Position numbers and translations under genes: made by a program. Of a DNA stretch of 24,472 nucleotides, positions 22,314 through 24,472 are shown piece after piece. Source of the stretch: JADFRG01 sp964590515 (GTDB taxonomy: Bacteria > Chloroflexota > Anaerolineae > Anaerolineales > E44-bin32); contig CAZPZD010000037.1 of the NCBI GenBank assembly GCA_964590515.1, positions 1-24,472 on the forward strand. The letters are read 5' to 3'. The notes beneath the pieces were generated by a model. That model was not told where the DNA came from and searched no databases. It saw nothing but the letters and a program-made list of their open reading frames with translations. The number at the start of each line of letters is the position of its first letter. The stretch's first letter is position 1.

Positions 22314-22447
22314 GCATAGGTTAGTCGTCGCCCCCGTCTGGATTCTTTCCTTTCTGCGCAGAGCAGGCCGATCATTTAGCCGCGTAGTTGAGAGTGAGAT
22401 GCCAGTATCCATCCCGACGAACAGGAACTCGCGAAAGTGGATCTGGG

Positions 22448-23023
22448 TTAGCCCGCGCTGTCGAATGCTCGCCGGATCCAGGCGATCAGCTCTTTATCTA
22501 CTTGGCCGGGCGACGTCAGGTCCACCATGTACTGACACATCCCGCCAGGCGGCAACGCCGTGAGGCGGCTGGTGGGCTTGATGTCCTTCATGTTCAACCC
22601 CAGCTCGACCCGGCCCTTGCCCGCCGGACCGATCGTCGCGAATTGCTTCTTGCGCCGCAGGCTCACGTAGCCCTTCTTCGGCACGATTTCAAATGCCCCA
22701 AACTTCTGGATGGCGGCCATCAGCCGAACATGGATAGGCCTGAGCGGCGCCCTGGGGCCCGAGTAGATCTCAGCAACCACATCGTCTATGGAAGCCTCTT
22801 TCGCCTGAGCCGCGCTCTGGCCATCGGACTCCAGGGCAAAGTGGACCAGCGAGTTGGCGTCGCCATAACCGAGGCCGAACTTGCGTATCAGCATCGCCCG
22901 GATCTCGCCATGCTTGCTGAGGCCACTCTTGGCGATGATTTCCCGGAATTCGGCGAGCGACTTGCCGGTCTTCATCTGGATATTCTTGAGTTGAGTTTCG
23001 CGGGCCTTGTCCAGACTGCTCAT
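22448..23023 (-). CDS. DUF4287 / DUF5655 domain protein
   Basis: Cytoplasmic protein of 191 residues; function unknown. The N-terminal DUF4287 part (about 12-62) has MKTGKSLAEFREIIAKSGL and KHGEIRAMLIRKFGLGYGDAN. The C-terminal DUF5655 part (about 75-190) has the IYSGPRAPLRPIHVRLMA segment, then FEIVPKKGYVSLRRKKQFA and a WIRRAFDSAG end, typical of this DUF pair, which is found fused in many soil bacteria. AAGGAGG lies 5-7 nt before the ATG. It is the last gene of a three-gene leftward group, 18 nt after the TMEM175 stop. Confidence 0.85.
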   Translation of the reverse strand: MSSLDKARETQLKNIQMKTGKSLAEFREIIAKSGLSKHGEIRAMLIRKFGLGYGDANSLVHFALESDGQSAAQAKEASIDDVVAEIYSGPRAPLRPIHVRLMAAIQKFGAFEIVPKKGYVSLRRKKQFATIGPAGKGRVELGLNMKDIKPTSRLTALPPGGMCQYMVDLTSPGQVDKELIAWIRRAFDSAG

Positions 23024-23041
23024 GTCACTGCCTCCTTGACC

Positions 23042-23683
23042 TCAGTCCCCCCGCCGCAGCAGACTGGGGACGACATAGATGAAAGGGACAAGCGCCAGAA
23101 TGGCCAGCGACAGGTACACGCTAACGAAGGCCAGGACCCCTGCTCCTCCATATAGAAGAACGCTCAACCGATAGCGAGTCCAGCTCCTCAGCCGGTCATC
23201 CATGCTGATCAACGGGGAGAACAAGTCGCTCTTGAAGAAGACGTAGCGCCCCATCCACACCGAGCTGAAGGCAACCAGTGCCAACGTGACAGAATACAAG
23301 GCAACAACGAGCGGTTGGGTTGGGTAGCTGCCGATAAAGGCGGTGGTGAAGGGCACGACGGTGACCCAGAACAGGAAGAAGATGTTGTACCACAGTAGTT
23401 TCCAGTCCGAGTGGGTGATCGGCTCAAAGAAGTGATGGTGGTTGACCCAGATGACGGCAACGGTGAAGAAGCTCACGCCGAAGCTGATCAGCTTGGGAGC
23501 GAGGTCGACCAACGCCGCCAACACGGCCCTCCCGGAGAGGTCGCTCAGTGTGGGGACATGGACTTCCAGGATGAGCAACGTGATGACGACCGCGAACACA
23601 CCGTCGCTGAAGGCTTCGATCCGGGTGGTTGATGCGATTCGAGGTGGAGCCGGCTTCGGGAGCGCACTCTCTTCGGAGGACAT
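23042..23683 (-). CDS. TMEM175-family potassium channel (DUF1211)
   Basis: Membrane protein of 213 residues. The family's filter and gate motif is present as RIEAFSDGVFAVVITLLILEVHVP, split across the first helix, with FSDGVFA at 25-31. About six hydrophobic segments follow, and VIWVNHHHFFEPI is the second conserved motif of bacterial TMEM175 proteins, which form potassium-selective tetramers. The ATG at 23681-23683 has a GGAAAGG 5' of it. It lies 24 nt after the methyltransferase stop and 18 nt before the DUF4287 start, so the three are probably co-transcribed. A second TMEM175 repeat, as in animals, is absent. Confidence 0.92.
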   Translation of the reverse strand: MSSEESALPKPAPPRIASTTRIEAFSDGVFAVVITLLILEVHVPTLSDLSGRAVLAALVDLAPKLISFGVSFFTVAVIWVNHHHFFEPITHSDWKLLWYNIFFLFWVTVVPFTTAFIGSYPTQPLVVALYSVTLALVAFSSVWMGRYVFFKSDLFSPLISMDDRLRSWTRYRLSVLLYGGAGVLAFVSVYLSLAILALVPFIYVVPSLLRRGD

Positions 23684-23707
23684 CTTGGCCTTTCCTGGGT
23701 TCGCCGA

Positions 23708-24472
23708 CTACCTTCGGGCGAGGTAGGTGAGTATGCCACTATCTGGCGTTGCTTCGGCCTCCGCGTAGTCCCCCTGAACCTGTACGTCGTCAAATCCGGC
23801 CAGGCCCAACATCCCGAGCAGTTCATTCTTGAAGTAGAGCCGCTCCAACAGGGTGTACTCCTCCTGCTGGACCAGCTGGCCGTCTTTCCACTGAAGGGCA
23901 CGGATCTGGCGGGTCGCCACTTGCTCGAGCGGATCGAAGGCGGCCAGCCGGCTGCGCAATTCAAGCTCGTCGCCGTTGGCCGCCCGTTTGCGATTGCCAC
24001 TTTCTGGCCAGGGTTCAGGAAGCCGCTGGTGTTCTTCCTTCACCCAGTAGCGCCACTCGTCGGCATCTTTGTAGGGGAGATAGTTGTCGAGCAACAGCGC
24101 GCCGCCGGGTTCCAGGTGGCGGTAGAAGCGCCGTAACGCTTCCTGGTCCTGTTGGCGATTCCCGCCCAAGCCGAAGCCGCCGCAGACGACGATTGTCTGG
24201 TACCGGCGGGGTAGCTCGAGCTCGTGCATGGCCTGCTGGTACAGCCGCGGGGCGAGACCTTCCCGCTGGCCAGCTTCCTTACAGAGGGCGAGCATATCGG
24301 CTGAGAGGTCGCAGCCGTCGACGTCCAGTCCGGCGCGGAGGTAGGGGATCAGCAACCGGCCGGTGCCACAAGCCACATCCAAAGCTGGCTGACCATGGCT
24401 TTCGATGAGTCGTTGAAAGTAGGCGATCTCCGGTCCATCAGTGTTGAATTCGGCCCACCAGCGGGCAACCAG
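23708..24472 (-). CDS. Class I SAM-dependent methyltransferase, 5' end outside window
   Basis: The frame is open to base 24472, so the N-terminus is cut by the window; about 254 residues are present. Motif I is LDVACGTGRLLIPYL, then the acidic end of strand 2 in VDGCDLSADML, and motif II-like TIVVCGGFGLGG. LRRFYRHLEPGGALLLDNYLP is the strand 5 region of this family. The C-terminal part (about 190-254) is a beta-rich segment with QDGQLVQQEE-like features (seen as KDGQLVQQEEYTLLE). The substrate is unknown. An internal TTG at 24380-24382 is not the true start, because family residues continue upstream (WWAEFNTDGPEIAYFQRL). Confidence 0.9.
   Translation of the reverse strand: MVARWWAEFNTDGPEIAYFQRLIESHGQPALDVACGTGRLLIPYLRAGLDVDGCDLSADMLALCKEAGQREGLAPRLYQQAMHELELPRRYQTIVVCGGFGLGGNRQQDQEALRRFYRHLEPGGALLLDNYLPYKDADEWRYWVKEEHQRLPEPWPESGNRKRAANGDELELRSRLAAFDPLEQVATRQIRALQWKDGQLVQQEEYTLLERLYFKNELLGMLGLAGFDDVQVQGDYAEAEATPDSGILTYLARR

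Noticed and set aside
1..24472. CRISPR arrays, tRNA or rRNA genes, insertion sequences, phage genes
   Set aside because: No regularly spaced repeats of 20-40 bases, no T-loop-like GGTTCGAATCC with acceptor pairing, and no transposase, integrase or phage motif were found by reading.

Overview
The window is GC-rich and densely coded, and no gap between genes exceeds 180 bp. I see no rRNA, tRNA, CRISPR array, insertion sequence or phage gene. Gene content points to an uncultured member of the Chloroflexota. The evidence is the single-chain transaldolase/phosphoglucose isomerase, an F420-type (DUF385) oxidoreductase, many GTG starts, lipoproteins with short lipoboxes, and a GEVED-type secreted protein. 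This placement is inference from gene families; no marker gene was compared.

Left end (1-3.6 kb): the 3' part of hemL (glutamate-1-semialdehyde aminomutase) meets an NAD-dependent epimerase tail to tail, and the two share a CTAG stop site. To the right, on the minus strand, are two overlapping trypsin-like (S1C) protease genes with no visible export signal. One has a PDZ domain and one does not.

Centre (3.7-10.3 kb, minus strand): a compact pentose-phosphate operon, transcribed in the order tal-pgi, rpiA, gnd, zwf. It is followed after 3 nt by a NarL/LuxR-type response regulator whose receiver has lost two of its conserved switch residues. Together the enzymes oxidise glucose-6-phosphate, interconvert pentoses and recycle fructose-6-phosphate.

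10.3-14.5 kb (minus strand): DinB protein, DUF385 F420-type oxidoreductase, second DinB protein, AlkZ-related winged-helix protein, DrrAB-like ABC exporter. Several genes overlap. The set reads as a detoxification or export module. It runs into the sugar-phosphate operon with only a 26 nt gap, so one long transcript is possible.

14.6-18.0 kb: a plus-strand pair (GT87-like membrane glycosyltransferase and a glutaminyl cyclase lipoprotein) converges on a minus-strand GEVED-type lipoprotein.

18.1-22.0 kb (plus strand): an OmpR-family response regulator and its histidine kinase, then a 78-residue, very acidic, membrane-anchored or secreted protein closed by a strong intrinsic terminator, then a 431-residue lipoprotein. 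TTCTTA-like cores at 11-bp spacing occur upstream of the regulator, and again between the kinase and the small protein. They look like a shared operator, so the small acidic protein is probably a target of the system.

22.0-24.5 kb (minus strand): a DUF2795-like small protein; then, in transcription order, a SAM methyltransferase cut by the window end, a TMEM175-type potassium channel and a DUF4287/DUF5655 protein, closely packed.
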